54,150 bases of DNA from a virus, in IMG/VR virus record IMGVR_UViG_3300028581_000051, positions 1 to 54,150 of that record; one strand, given 5' to 3'. Positions 18,325 through 25,068 of this stretch are shown one piece after another. How positions within the stretch are numbered: position 1 is the stretch's first letter; each line of letters starts with the position of its first letter. The notes under the pieces are model-generated. The model was not told the DNA's origin, made no database searches, and saw only the letters and a list, made by a program, of their open reading frames with translations. The translations under genes and the position numbers were made by a program.

Positions 18325-18707
18325 TGACACCCCAAGAAATCTTTGACACCGTTGCCACTCACCTGTTTACACAAGGTGAGCGTGCTACTGACAATTATAC
18401 TTGCGTGTATCGTACACCTGAGGGTCTCAAGTGTGCGGTTGGCTGTCTTATCCCTAACAAGCTCTATCGAGTGTCTATGGAAGGAACTGTGCTCGATGGT
18501 CTCCTGCGGGATACAACATGCCAGCTTCCCAAGTATTTTAGAGAGAACAGAGAGCTTCTAAGAAAGCTACAGACTGCTCATGACAATCAGGACAACTGGA
18601 GCAGTTCCCGGCACATGCGTAAGCGCCTGGAAGAGATTGCTAAGGAGCACTACCTCAACTACGATATACTTAAAACTCTTAGTTTCTCATGGGATATAGC
18701 TCAATGA
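18321..18707 (+). CDS. Cysteine-motif paralog 2
   Basis: A 128-residue protein. Two ATGs in a row (18321, 18324) follow AGGAGA; the second has the better spacing. The N-terminal TPQEIFDTVATHLFTQG is nearly the same as in the product at 18704. The centre reads CVYRTPEGLKCAVGCLIPN and the later part LQTAHDNQDNW, matching the family in the product at 17031. A tandem duplicate follows directly. Function unknown. Confidence 0.76.
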   Translation: MMTPQEIFDTVATHLFTQGERATDNYTCVYRTPEGLKCAVGCLIPNKLYRVSMEGTVLDGLLRDTTCQLPKYFRENRELLRKLQTAHDNQDNWSSSRHMRKRLEEIAKEHYLNYDILKTLSFSWDIAQ

Positions 18708-19066
18708 CACCTCAACAAATTTTCGATACCGTCGCCACCCACCTGTTTACTCAAGGACACCCAGCCAAAAACCCGGATGGGTTCTGCGTATACCGCGCAT
18801 ACAGCGGGGATAAGTGCGCAGTTGGGTGTCTGATTCCTGACAGTGAGTATGAACCCCAGATGGAGAGTCAAAGCGTTAAAGAGTTAGTAATTCGATTTAA
18901 GACTCCTCTGTATTTTGCAGAGAACTTGGAGTTCCTTACTGAGTTGCAGAAGGTTCATGATTTCGTCGAATCTTGGACCTCTGAACAAACTCTGAAGCTT
19001 GCGTTATACAGAGTCGCTAGTGATTATAAGCTAAACCCTCACGTCTTGATCGGTTTAACTCTCTAA
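18704..19066 (+). CDS. Cysteine-motif paralog 3
   Basis: A 120-residue protein. I chose the ATG at 18704, which overlaps the previous stop, because the product then begins MTPQQIFDTVATHLFTQG, aligning with its upstream paralog; a start at 18689 would add five residues. It carries CVYRAYSGDKCAVGCLIPD and LQKVHDF. The two tandem copies have diverged strongly outside the N-terminus and the cysteine core, so the duplication is not recent. Function unknown. Confidence 0.74.
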   Translation: MTPQQIFDTVATHLFTQGHPAKNPDGFCVYRAYSGDKCAVGCLIPDSEYEPQMESQSVKELVIRFKTPLYFAENLEFLTELQKVHDFVESWTSEQTLKLALYRVASDYKLNPHVLIGLTL

Positions 19067-19084
19067 AGAATAGGAAGTAAGCTA

Positions 19085-19423
19085 ATGTTGACTCGTAAAC
19101 TTTTCTCGTCTGGTTATCTCAGGGCAAATCCTGGCATCAAAATTCTTGTAGAGGTAACTATCTCTAAATACCAACCTGATCTCAGAAGCTCGAATCTTGG
19201 AGTAGACGCCAATGGTGAGTATCTTGGCGTTATTCCAGTGAGTTCCGTAGTTGACTTGCTTGCAGAACCTTTCAAACCAGGTGACCTAGTGAAGTACGAT
19301 GAGATTAGCCGCGGGAAAGTCGTCTATGTTGCTCCCGACGGTATGGTCGCTGTTATCTGGGGTGATAACAGTAAAGGTTGGTGGGAACCTGATAAGCTTG
19401 AAAGGGACTTTGATGTCATTTAA
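19085..19423 (+). CDS. Hypothetical protein
   Basis: A 112-residue protein with an AGGAAG box before its ATG. The C-terminal half has a pattern like a small beta-barrel: FKPGDLVKYDEISRGKVVYV, then VAVIWGDNSKGWW. Sequences of the form GD-V-Y-G-V-V followed by V-W-DN occur in SH3-like barrels of small phage proteins. That comparison is only suggestive. Confidence 0.7.
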   Translation: MLTRKLFSSGYLRANPGIKILVEVTISKYQPDLRSSNLGVDANGEYLGVIPVSSVVDLLAEPFKPGDLVKYDEISRGKVVYVAPDGMVAVIWGDNSKGWWEPDKLERDFDVI

Positions 19424-19811
19424 CCTGTTCAAACGCGACTACAAAGCTCTTCGGCAGATCAATGGAGCAGTCTCAGGACCACTCGCGCGATTGTTCTACC
19501 TTAGAGGCATGTATGTAATGTATGCCGAGTCTAACGAGGTCTCTCTTAGAAACTTCGTTCCCATCTTTCGTGCCGCCAATGCCCTTGAGATTTGTGTTCT
19601 ATACTTTGAGTATACTGAGTCCCACATCAAGGGGCTTGAGATGCTTACCAACGAGGAATTCAGTAAGTTGCCTCGCCGGTATCAACTAGAAGCTGTAAAG
19701 CTAGAGAGTCTCTTCAACAACATCAATCTCTGGAGTCGCAACCTGTGCCCTGGTCGAAACGCCACAAGCTCCTCAAACTTGTCGCCTCTAACGCGAATGT
19801 CCTTACACTAG
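19413..19811 (+). CDS. Hypothetical protein
   Basis: A 132-residue protein starting MSFNLFKRDYKALRQ. The ATG at 19413 follows AAAGGG and overlaps the previous gene by 11 bases; the open frame extends to 19299 but runs inside that gene. The product is soluble and helical (FVPIFRAANALEICVLYFEY), with a Ser/Asn-rich tail. The last 22 codons overlap a different gene in another frame. Function unknown. Confidence 0.66.
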   Translation: MSFNLFKRDYKALRQINGAVSGPLARLFYLRGMYVMYAESNEVSLRNFVPIFRAANALEICVLYFEYTESHIKGLEMLTNEEFSKLPRRYQLEAVKLESLFNNINLWSRNLCPGRNATSSSNLSPLTRMSLH

Positions 19812-19903
19812 CTGGAGTCGTGCTAGGTCTTATTGTTGTGCTTGGCCTTGTTGTTGAAATCGTTTGTTCTGTGGTGAGGTGGACACGTGCAAGTAGCTCT
19901 TAA
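19745..19903 (+). CDS. Tiny membrane protein (52 aa)
   Basis: GTG start with GGAG about 10 bases upstream. After a basic head (WSKRHKLLKLV) comes one long hydrophobic segment (VLTLAGVVLGLIVVLGLVV) and a short basic end. It overlaps the previous gene by 67 bases and the next by 17. The first of seven consecutive tiny membrane proteins leading to the RNA polymerase. The GTG start and heavy overlap leave some doubt. Confidence 0.5.
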   Translation: MPWSKRHKLLKLVASNANVLTLAGVVLGLIVVLGLVVEIVCSVVRWTRASSS

Positions 19904-19970
19904 CTTATTCCTGGCGTTCCTCCTAATTCTTGGAGGTGTATGTTTGCGGGAAATCTTCCATCTTATATGA
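19887..19970 (+). CDS. Tiny membrane peptide (27 aa)
   Basis: GTG start after GAGGTGG with 6-base spacing. The product is almost all hydrophobic (MQVALNLFLAFLLILGGVC and a short tail). Its stop is the TGA of the CCATCTTATATGA motif, so the gene ends inside that element. It could be a real membrane peptide or chance. Confidence 0.35.
   Translation: MQVALNLFLAFLLILGGVCLREIFHLI
19949..19970 (+). promoter_or_regulatory. CCATCTTATATGA motif, copy 2
   Basis: GGAAATCTT then CCATCTTATATGA (19958-19970), matching copies at 15657 and 39901. Here it sits 21 bases before the ATG at 19991 and ahead of the small membrane genes and the RNA polymerase. The gap between the GGAAATCT block and the 13-mer is one base shorter than in copy 1. 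Confidence 0.5.
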
Positions 19971-19990
19971 AAGTCCTAGAAAGGTCTAAT

Positions 19991-20122
19991 ATGAGGTTTC
20001 TAACCTTGATCTTTGTAATCATCTTCAACGTGTTGATGATCGTCATCAGCACTGTCCTTGCCGATAAGCTCATGGGGTCTGCTTGGTTCAAGAAGCATAT
20101 CCACAAGTTCTCGGTCCTTTAA
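19991..20122 (+). CDS. Tiny membrane protein (43 aa)
   Basis: ATG at 19991, six bases after AAAGG; the longer frame from 19940 would run through the repeated motif. One hydrophobic segment (FLTLIFVIIFNVLMIVISTV) is followed by a basic end (FKKHIHKF), so it should be a single-pass inner-membrane protein. Role unknown. Confidence 0.6.
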   Translation: MRFLTLIFVIIFNVLMIVISTVLADKLMGSAWFKKHIHKFSVL

Positions 20123-20136
20123 AGAAAGGTCTTACT

Positions 20137-20286
20137 ATGTTCGCCCAAACCGTCGCCCGTACTGCTGGCTTCATCTCCGGTGTTGCCCTCATCGTAGGCT
20201 TCGCCAAGATCGTCGGTTGGTTCATGACCATGGCTCTCCGTGGTCTCACGTTTCTCTTCCAGAAAGGCTTCATCAGGTTCCGCTAA
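20137..20286 (+). CDS. Tiny membrane protein (49 aa)
   Basis: ATG at 20137 after AAAGGTC. The product starts MFAQTVARTAGFISGVALIV and continues hydrophobic to near its basic end (QKGFIRFR), with one long or two short membrane passes. Codons are GC-rich and look selected for expression (GTC, ATC, CGT). The stop overlaps the next ATG (TAATG). Confidence 0.62.
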   Translation: MFAQTVARTAGFISGVALIVGFAKIVGWFMTMALRGLTFLFQKGFIRFR

Positions 20287-20489
20287 TGAAAATTCTCCTC
20301 TTTGTGATCAGCATTCCGTTCCGTGTGATCCAGGCTATTCTCTGGAACATTGCGGGTCTCATCAGTCTCGTCCTGCTTCTGGCTATGACGATTCTGGGCT
20401 CGGTCGCCGCGATCCTCAGTTCTTTGATGGTTCTGGGTATCAACGCGATCGTGAAACAGCTCCAAAAGAAAGCTGTAAGGGCTCTGTAA
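20286..20489 (+). CDS. Small membrane protein (67 aa)
   Basis: The ATG overlaps the previous stop. Two hydrophobic segments, about residues 3-20 and 22-52, end in a basic helix (VKQLQKKAVRAL). A larger open frame (from 20058) contains it but starts inside two other genes. It could be a second holin, an antiholin or a superinfection-exclusion protein; nothing in the sequence decides. Confidence 0.62.
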   Translation: MKILLFVISIPFRVIQAILWNIAGLISLVLLLAMTILGSVAAILSSLMVLGINAIVKQLQKKAVRAL

Positions 20490-20699
20490 ATGCCTGCAAA
20501 GACTTTTATACGAAGTCTCGCTGAAGGCTTTGTAGTATCCATCATACTGGTAGCCCTAGCATTTACGCTAGCCGTTGGCTTTCTAATGCCAGCGTTTGGG
20601 CCTCTTAAAATCCCAAGGCGAATTATCTACAACTTCCAGCTCTTATTTTTGAGCTTGTGGGTGATATTCACCACCTACTTTTCTAACAAGAAGCCCTAG
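20490..20699 (+). CDS. Small membrane protein (69 aa)
   Basis: The ATG follows the previous stop with no gap. It has two clear hydrophobic segments (VVSIILVALAFTLAVGFL and FQLLFLSLWVIFTTYF) separated by a basic loop (KIPRR) and a Lys-rich end, a hairpin topology with both ends likely inside the cell. The stop codon lies within the first of three tandem hairpin elements. Confidence 0.66.
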   Translation: MPAKTFIRSLAEGFVVSIILVALAFTLAVGFLMPAFGPLKIPRRIIYNFQLLFLSLWVIFTTYFSNKKP

Positions 20700-20719
20700 A
20701 CATGGCTAAAATCTGTCTA
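20697..20719 (+). promoter_or_regulatory. Conserved intergenic hairpin, copy C
   Basis: After AGCCC, a perfect six-pair stem TAGACA/TGTCTA closes an 11-base loop TGGCTAAAATC. Two stem pairs differ from copy D (A-T for G-C, then G-C for A-T), both compensated. Its 5' arm overlaps the stop of the preceding gene. It is the first of three copies within about 110 bases upstream of the RNA polymerase unit. Confidence 0.7.
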
Positions 20720-20728
20720 CCACAGCCC

Positions 20729-20751
20729 TGAACATGGCTCTAAACTGTTCA
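20729..20751 (+). promoter_or_regulatory. Conserved intergenic hairpin, copy D
   Basis: After AGCCC, a perfect six-pair stem TGAACA/TGTTCA closes the loop TGGCTCTAAAC. It is followed by ATCTTTTCTCTTATTTTT. It is nearly identical to copy E 58 bases downstream (AGCCCTGAACATGGCTC and the rest of the element). Confidence 0.7.
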
Positions 20752-20786
20752 TCTTTTCTCTTATTTTTATCATTTTAAATAGCCCT

Positions 20787-20807
20787 GAACATGGCTCTAA
20801 ACTGTTC
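20787..20807 (+). promoter_or_regulatory. Conserved intergenic hairpin, copy E
   Basis: Stem GAACA/TGTTC closes the loop TGGCTCTAAAC; the outer sixth pair of copy D is lost (T opposite T). It lies 50 bases before the small gene that is coupled to the RNA polymerase. Confidence 0.7.
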
Positions 20808-20813
20808 TGAGTT

Positions 20814-20831
20814 CCCAAATAAATTTTTGGG
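20814..20831 (+). terminator. Weak hairpin CCCAAA/TTTGGG
   Basis: A six-pair stem CCCAAA with TTTGGG around a six-base loop, right after hairpin copy E. No U-tract follows, so termination is uncertain; it may simply structure the leader of the RNA polymerase unit. Confidence 0.3.
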
Positions 20832-20856
20832 CGATTGAGAATTGTAAAGAAAAGAA

Positions 20857-20991
20857 ATGATAGTACTTGCAGGAATACTCGTGATGGGAGCCTTGGTGCT
20901 CTGCTATAGACTTCTGAACGGTATTCTTGCAAGCGTGTTTGTGAGCCTGGTAATCTCTATCGGGCTAGGTTTTATTCTGAGAGATAGATAA
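20857..20991 (+). CDS. Tiny membrane protein coupled to RNA polymerase (44 aa)
   Basis: An ATG at 20857, in a purine-rich leader (AAAGAAAAGAA), encodes MIVLAGILVMGALVLCYRLL and a second hydrophobic stretch (GILASVFVSLVISIGLGFIL) ending in RDR. Two membrane passes are likely. The stop overlaps the start of the RNA polymerase (TAATG), so it may set polymerase translation. Role unknown. Confidence 0.6.
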   Translation: MIVLAGILVMGALVLCYRLLNGILASVFVSLVISIGLGFILRDR

Positions 20992-23222
20992 TGCGTCAGG
21001 CATTGATAGCGTTATTGGATAAAAGACGTAAAGTAGAAATAGATCCTCGAAGTCCTCTTAAGTTCCTCATAACGGCCCCTGTAGAGTCTTATATAGACAT
21101 GGCAATCTCCATCGTCTATTTATACACACGTCCAAAGAAAGGTTTTAAAAAGCAAGCTACATACCTGACAGAAGTGATCTCTGCTTTGGGCCATGGAGTG
21201 CGCAATAAGCTTAAACTCAAACGCGACTCTTCAGCTGCAGCAAAGACAGGTGCATTCATCCTGTACTCGTTTGAGCAGTTAGGTCTTCTTGAAGTCACTC
21301 TGGGTCAGGGCTCTAAAGGTCACAACGCTTACATAATTCAAGTTACTAACGATGATTTGATTTGTGCTCTTTGGAATGCTTTGACAATCACTCAAGCTGA
21401 AAAGCTTCCAAGTCTTACTCCGTTTGCTCCCTGGGTTAGTACCAAGCATGAGACAGGTGCTACACTTGTCAAAACTGGTAATAAACGAGTCCTGGAGAGT
21501 CTCCAACCTGATACTCATCCAATTGTATTTTCTTGTGTAAACAAAGCTCAGACCCAAGGTTGGCGTGTTAATAAAGACATCTACGATATTTATAGATGGG
21601 CCCTCGATAACAAAACAGAAGCTTTCTCAGACATTTGGGACCAACACAATCCTGAAGCTAGGACCACCAAACTTAGAGAAGCTAAAGCGATCATTACTAT
21701 TGCTGACAAGTTTGTTGACAAAACTTTCTATCATCTTTACTACTACGATTTTAGAGGTCGTAAGTACCCAACAACGGCTTACCTCCATGAACAAGGCTCA
21801 GATGCCGCAAGAGGTCTACTTTTAAGAGCTGATCAAAAGGCTTTAGGCAAAGATGGTGCTAAATGGTTATACATCTATCTTGCCAATCTTTGGGCAGGCG
21901 ATGCAGATAGAGCTGATGGTCTAAAAACTGACAAACTCCCACTCAGGGACAGAGTTCATTGGACTATGAGCAATGCTGCTGTATTGTTAAGCTATGCTAC
22001 AGATCCTAAAACTAATCAGGGCTGGATGCAAGCTGACAAGCCTTGGCAATTCTTAGCAGCTTGTTTTGAATTCAACCGTCTTGTAGAATATTGCAGCACA
22101 GGTCGTATGACTAATGGTTTTGAATCTTCTTTAGAATGCTATTTAGACGGTAGCAATAATGGATCTCAGCATCTTTCAGCCCTTACGCTTGATGAAGAAA
22201 CTGCGCCTCACGTAAACCTTGTCCCGCTCGCTTTTCCTGGTGATCTTTATAACTACGTCGCTAAACATGTTTGGGAAAGAATTGATGAGTACTGTGAAGA
22301 TTTTTCTTTAGAAGAAAAAGACCAGATAGACGTCTTTATCAGCGAACTCCTTAAATATAAGACCTCAATCCATGCTCTTCCTCAAAACTCAGATGTGCGT
22401 AAATCTTTGATTGAAGACTTAAAAGTCTTTAGGAACTCAAATAAAGAGCTTTTAACACTTGCCGCACCGGTGTTCTGGAAGAAGCTTAGCAGCCCTAAGG
22501 ATCGTAGGAAGGTAGTCAAACGTAATGTTATGACTCTCCCTTACGGTGGTACTCCTTACGGTCTCGGTGAGCAACAGATATCGGATGCACCCAAGCATGG
22601 TATTGAACTTCTCAATGGTCTTGAACAACGTTGGGGTGCTTACATGGGAAGAGAAGTCTACGAGAGTTGTCGAGTGTCGCTTAAACGCCCAATGCAGCTT
22701 CTTACTGTGTTTGAAAAAGCAGGTAAAGCAGCAGAGGACCGAGGCGAGTTCTTATCCTGGACAGTTCCTGTAACAAACTTTCCGGTTGTCCAAAACTATA
22801 CTCAGGGTAAAGTTAAAAAGATTTGGGTACAATATGGACCTCCTGAAGGAGAGCGCCTGGGTACAGGGTACTACACAAACACTCTTCAACTTGCTGTGTG
22901 TTTTATTGAAGATGTAGTTCCTTCAAAGAACAAGCAAGGTCAATCTGCTAGCCCAAATGCTATCCACAGTCTGGATGCAGCCCATCTTGCTATCACAGTC
23001 CATGAAGCTGAATTCTCTATAACAACTATTCATGACTCTTATGGAGCCCTGCTAGGTGATGTGGAGGGCTTATTTATACTTGTGAGAGAAACCTTTGTTG
23101 AGCTTTATGAGACCAATCCTTTAGAACAGCTCATGAAAGATATTCAGGGTGATGCTAGTCAAATCATGATTGGTAGCTTGGATATCAGAGCTGTACTTGA
23201 ATCTGACTATTGCTTTGTGTGA
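20991..23222 (+). CDS. Single-subunit (T7-like) DNA-dependent RNA polymerase
   Basis: A 743-residue protein with all the core motifs of phage RNA polymerases. YDFRGRKYP is at residues 252-260 (T7 has DWRGR). The motif A equivalent is LDGSNNGSQHLSAL with catalytic D386 (T7 D537). Motif B is VVKRNVMTLPYGG with K510 and Y518 (T7 K631, Y639). Motif C is TIHDSYG with D682 (T7 D812). NAIHSLDAAHL precedes motif C as in T7. It should transcribe the phage's own promoters; a candidate promoter motif occurs four times in this window. It is about 140 residues shorter than T7 RNA polymerase, and the shortfall is mostly before motif A, the part that in T7 binds promoter DNA and nascent RNA. The start overlaps the stop of the preceding gene. 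Confidence 0.96.
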   Translation: MRQALIALLDKRRKVEIDPRSPLKFLITAPVESYIDMAISIVYLYTRPKKGFKKQATYLTEVISALGHGVRNKLKLKRDSSAAAKTGAFILYSFEQLGLLEVTLGQGSKGHNAYIIQVTNDDLICALWNALTITQAEKLPSLTPFAPWVSTKHETGATLVKTGNKRVLESLQPDTHPIVFSCVNKAQTQGWRVNKDIYDIYRWALDNKTEAFSDIWDQHNPEARTTKLREAKAIITIADKFVDKTFYHLYYYDFRGRKYPTTAYLHEQGSDAARGLLLRADQKALGKDGAKWLYIYLANLWAGDADRADGLKTDKLPLRDRVHWTMSNAAVLLSYATDPKTNQGWMQADKPWQFLAACFEFNRLVEYCSTGRMTNGFESSLECYLDGSNNGSQHLSALTLDEETAPHVNLVPLAFPGDLYNYVAKHVWERIDEYCEDFSLEEKDQIDVFISELLKYKTSIHALPQNSDVRKSLIEDLKVFRNSNKELLTLAAPVFWKKLSSPKDRRKVVKRNVMTLPYGGTPYGLGEQQISDAPKHGIELLNGLEQRWGAYMGREVYESCRVSLKRPMQLLTVFEKAGKAAEDRGEFLSWTVPVTNFPVVQNYTQGKVKKIWVQYGPPEGERLGTGYYTNTLQLAVCFIEDVVPSKNKQGQSASPNAIHSLDAAHLAITVHEAEFSITTIHDSYGALLGDVEGLFILVRETFVELYETNPLEQLMKDIQGDASQIMIGSLDIRAVLESDYCFV

Positions 23223-23228
23223 GGCGAA

Positions 23229-23681
23229 ATGATTGTAATTAGAAGTGTCTATGACATTCAAAAGGCTCCATTGCCTGTCCGGATAGAACTTCAGAAAATG
23301 GTTGGCAATGCCATCAAAGAGGCTTCCGAAGATCTTTTTAGAATTTTTGAAGACTTTGATTTCACTTACGGTGGTGCTTTCTATATAGTAGAAACTCCCC
23401 AAGAACTCCAAAATATTCCTACTGACGAACACTCTGAAGATGGGACTAGACATTTAACTCTAGGAGAGACTGCAAGCACTTATGAGCTCGCTTATTATCT
23501 TCCAGACAAATCTTTTGCTTGTCTTGTTATGATCACGTCCAACTCCGGTGGAGACACTTGGTATATCCCACAACATCTTTATATGCAGTCTGAAAATCTT
23601 ATCCAGTCTATCAAGATGACTTCACCAGATAACGATATATGGTCAATTCCTTTTAATCCAGGTATCCATGCAGATTTCTAG
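23229..23681 (+). CDS. Hypothetical protein
   Basis: A 150-residue soluble protein six bases after the RNA polymerase stop. A central beta region reads FACLVMITSNSGGDTWYIP, a pattern I associate with an uncharacterised phage family that keeps a T-x-N-x-GG-x-x-YxIP motif. It overlaps the next gene by 14 bases and is likely cotranscribed with the polymerase. Function unknown. Confidence 0.76.
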   Translation: MIVIRSVYDIQKAPLPVRIELQKMVGNAIKEASEDLFRIFEDFDFTYGGAFYIVETPQELQNIPTDEHSEDGTRHLTLGETASTYELAYYLPDKSFACLVMITSNSGGDTWYIPQHLYMQSENLIQSIKMTSPDNDIWSIPFNPGIHADF

Positions 23682-23865
23682 AAAGTCCCTTTTCTCAGGG
23701 ATCACCAGAACAAAAGAACTAGACATCACGCCTGCTGAGTGGAAAGATTATGAATCGGGAACTCTTATTCAAAACGCTTTCCCTAGGCTCAGTGCTGATG
23801 ATCGAGAGTTTATTATGACAGGCGCAGTTCCCGAAGAATGGGATGCTGCTTTTAAAGAGGATTGA
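23668..23865 (+). CDS. Small conserved phage protein
   Basis: A 65-residue protein with the pattern GITRTKELDITPAEW, then W and G spaced to IQNAFPRLSADDREFIMTG. This IQ-x-AFP...REF-x-x-TG layout is shared by many small phage proteins next to replication genes. Its function is not established. It overlaps the previous gene by 14 bases. Confidence 0.78.
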   Translation: MQISRKSLFSGITRTKELDITPAEWKDYESGTLIQNAFPRLSADDREFIMTGAVPEEWDAAFKED

Positions 23866-23868
23866 CTT

Positions 23869-24156
23869 ATGAAGATTAATATCCTAATCCCTCAAGCTTA
23901 CGACGAGCTGCTGCTCCAAGTAGAGCCTTCAGACTTGGTCCTAGTATTGGAAATCTTAGCTAAGGCTCACACTATTAGGCACGACTACGCACTTCAAAAG
24001 TATGTATTTGATGAATTCAAACCACTACAAGTAAGGATTGTCCCAGACGGCCTTATTGAACCGGCTACCACCATTGCAGTCGAAGAATATAAAGCTATTA
24101 CAGCTTCTACACCTATTACTCGAGCTTCTAGCATTGACGAAGAAATTCCATTCTAA
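23869..24156 (+). CDS. Hypothetical protein
   Basis: A 95-residue soluble protein, mainly beta and helical, ending in an acidic DEEIPF. The last gene before the promoter-like motif at 24167, so probably the end of the RNA polymerase transcription unit. No family recognised. Confidence 0.74.
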   Translation: MKINILIPQAYDELLLQVEPSDLVLVLEILAKAHTIRHDYALQKYVFDEFKPLQVRIVPDGLIEPATTIAVEEYKAITASTPITRASSIDEEIPF

Positions 24157-24166
24157 CTGGCCCGAG

Positions 24167-24184
24167 AACCCGTTATATTAACCC
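24167..24184 (+). promoter_or_regulatory. Candidate phage RNA polymerase promoter, copy 2
   Basis: AACCCGTTATATTAACCC, the cleanest copy of the motif, 35 bases before the ssDNA-binding protein gene. A small inverted repeat CCCTCTTTGAGGG follows at its 3' end. The gene behind it has expression-type codon usage, as expected after a strong promoter. Confidence 0.65.
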
Positions 24185-24218
24185 TCTTTGAGGGCATCCA
24201 TTTAAATCCGAGGATCAT

Positions 24219-24731
24219 ATGCCTATTTTGAATAATGTTGAACTGCATCACGCCTATCTTGACCCGAAGCGTCCGAATAACCGCTTTGACAAGGTGAAGC
24301 CTACCTGGGAAGTTCAAGTTAGAACTACCGATAAAGCCGTCAAGAAGATTTGGGAAGAACTTGGAATTCCGGTTAAGGCGATTGTGCCTGATGAAGGTGA
24401 AACTTTCTTCCGAGCCAATCTCCGTAAGAAGTCTGTCAAGGCTGATGGCACTGCTGGTGAAGCTCCTGAGCTTGTTGATGGTAAGGGGAATCCTGTCGAT
24501 CCGAAGACTGTTGGAAACGGTTCTATTGGTAACGTCCGGATCTTCCAATACCAGGGTACAAAGCCTGATGGGTCTGCTACAACTGTAAGTGTGCTTATGG
24601 GTGTTCAGCTTGTTAAACACATTGTGTACAAGCCTAAGGCTCGTGATGACGGCTTCAGCGAAATTGAAACAGAAGTTATTGAGTACGACGAAGATGAGGG
24701 CAGCTCCTCGGGTGCCAATATCAGCGTTTAA
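24219..24731 (+). CDS. ssDNA-binding protein (Enc34/DUF2815-like)
   Basis: A 170-residue protein with an AGGATCAT leader before its ATG. The start ELHHAYLDPKRPNNRFDK, the central VDPKTVGNGSIGNVRIFQY and VSVLMGVQLVKHIVY, and the acidic tail EYDEDEG followed by serines fit phage ssDNA-binding proteins of the Enc34 type. Acidic tails in T7 gp2.5 and similar proteins recruit polymerase and helicase. It should coat single-stranded DNA during replication. It is flanked by a promoter-like motif and a strong terminator, so it may have its own abundant transcript. Codons are GC-rich compared with neighbours. Confidence 0.78.
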   Translation: MPILNNVELHHAYLDPKRPNNRFDKVKPTWEVQVRTTDKAVKKIWEELGIPVKAIVPDEGETFFRANLRKKSVKADGTAGEAPELVDGKGNPVDPKTVGNGSIGNVRIFQYQGTKPDGSATTVSVLMGVQLVKHIVYKPKARDDGFSEIETEVIEYDEDEGSSSGANISV

Positions 24732-24741
24732 TTAAACTAGT

Positions 24742-24768
24742 GGGGTAGGTGAGAGCCTACCCCTTTTT
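24742..24768 (+). terminator. Intrinsic terminator
   Basis: An eight-pair perfect stem GGGGTAGG/CCTACCCC with a six-base loop is followed directly by TTTTT, 11 bases after the ssDNA-binding protein stop. Read-through into the DNA polymerase gene is likely partial, because no new promoter is seen. Confidence 0.88.
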
Positions 24769-24780
24769 AATGGAGTTATA

Positions 24781-25068
24781 ATGTCTAACCCTGTTTCGCC
24801 CAGCCACTATAAAGACTACTGCGACGGAATGCAGTGGCTTGAGACTATGCAGTACCTTCCGGACTTCAAAGATCCTGAGAAGTTTAAAGCAGCTATCAAG
24901 CTTCAAATTCGTAAGTATCTCGACCGTGACGGTCAAAAAGATGATACCCGTCAAGAGCTCCGTAAAGCTCTTTGGTATCTTAAGTTTCTAGTGGCCTACC
25001 TTCATAACGATGGCAAGCCTCTAATGATTGTAGACGTAGACACAGTATTGGCTGAGCTTGAAAAGTAA
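24781..25068 (+). CDS. DUF3310-like protein (possible nucleotide kinase)
   Basis: A 95-residue protein beginning MSNPVSPSHYKDYCDGMQWL. NPVSPSHYKD and the later KYLDRDGQKDDTRQELRKALWYLKFLV follow the DUF3310 pattern (NP-x-HY near the start, K-Y-x-x-R, then D-L-x-KA-x-WYL), a family that includes T7 gp1.7, reported as a nucleotide kinase. It would supply dNTP precursors; assignment of activity is by family only. It is followed without a gap by the DNA polymerase. Confidence 0.8.
   Translation: MSNPVSPSHYKDYCDGMQWLETMQYLPDFKDPEKFKAAIKLQIRKYLDRDGQKDDTRQELRKALWYLKFLVAYLHNDGKPLMIVDVDTVLAELEK

Noticed and set aside
20058-20489. 143-codon frame covering two small genes
   Set aside because: Its first half is Arg/Pro/His-rich shadow sequence; only the part from 20286 has a good start and a membrane-protein pattern.
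20729-20751. Hairpin loop CTCTAAA as a tRNA anticodon loop with a CUA anticodon
   Set aside because: The stem does not fit a five-pair anticodon arm, no acceptor or T-arm is nearby, and the other copies do not keep a triplet.
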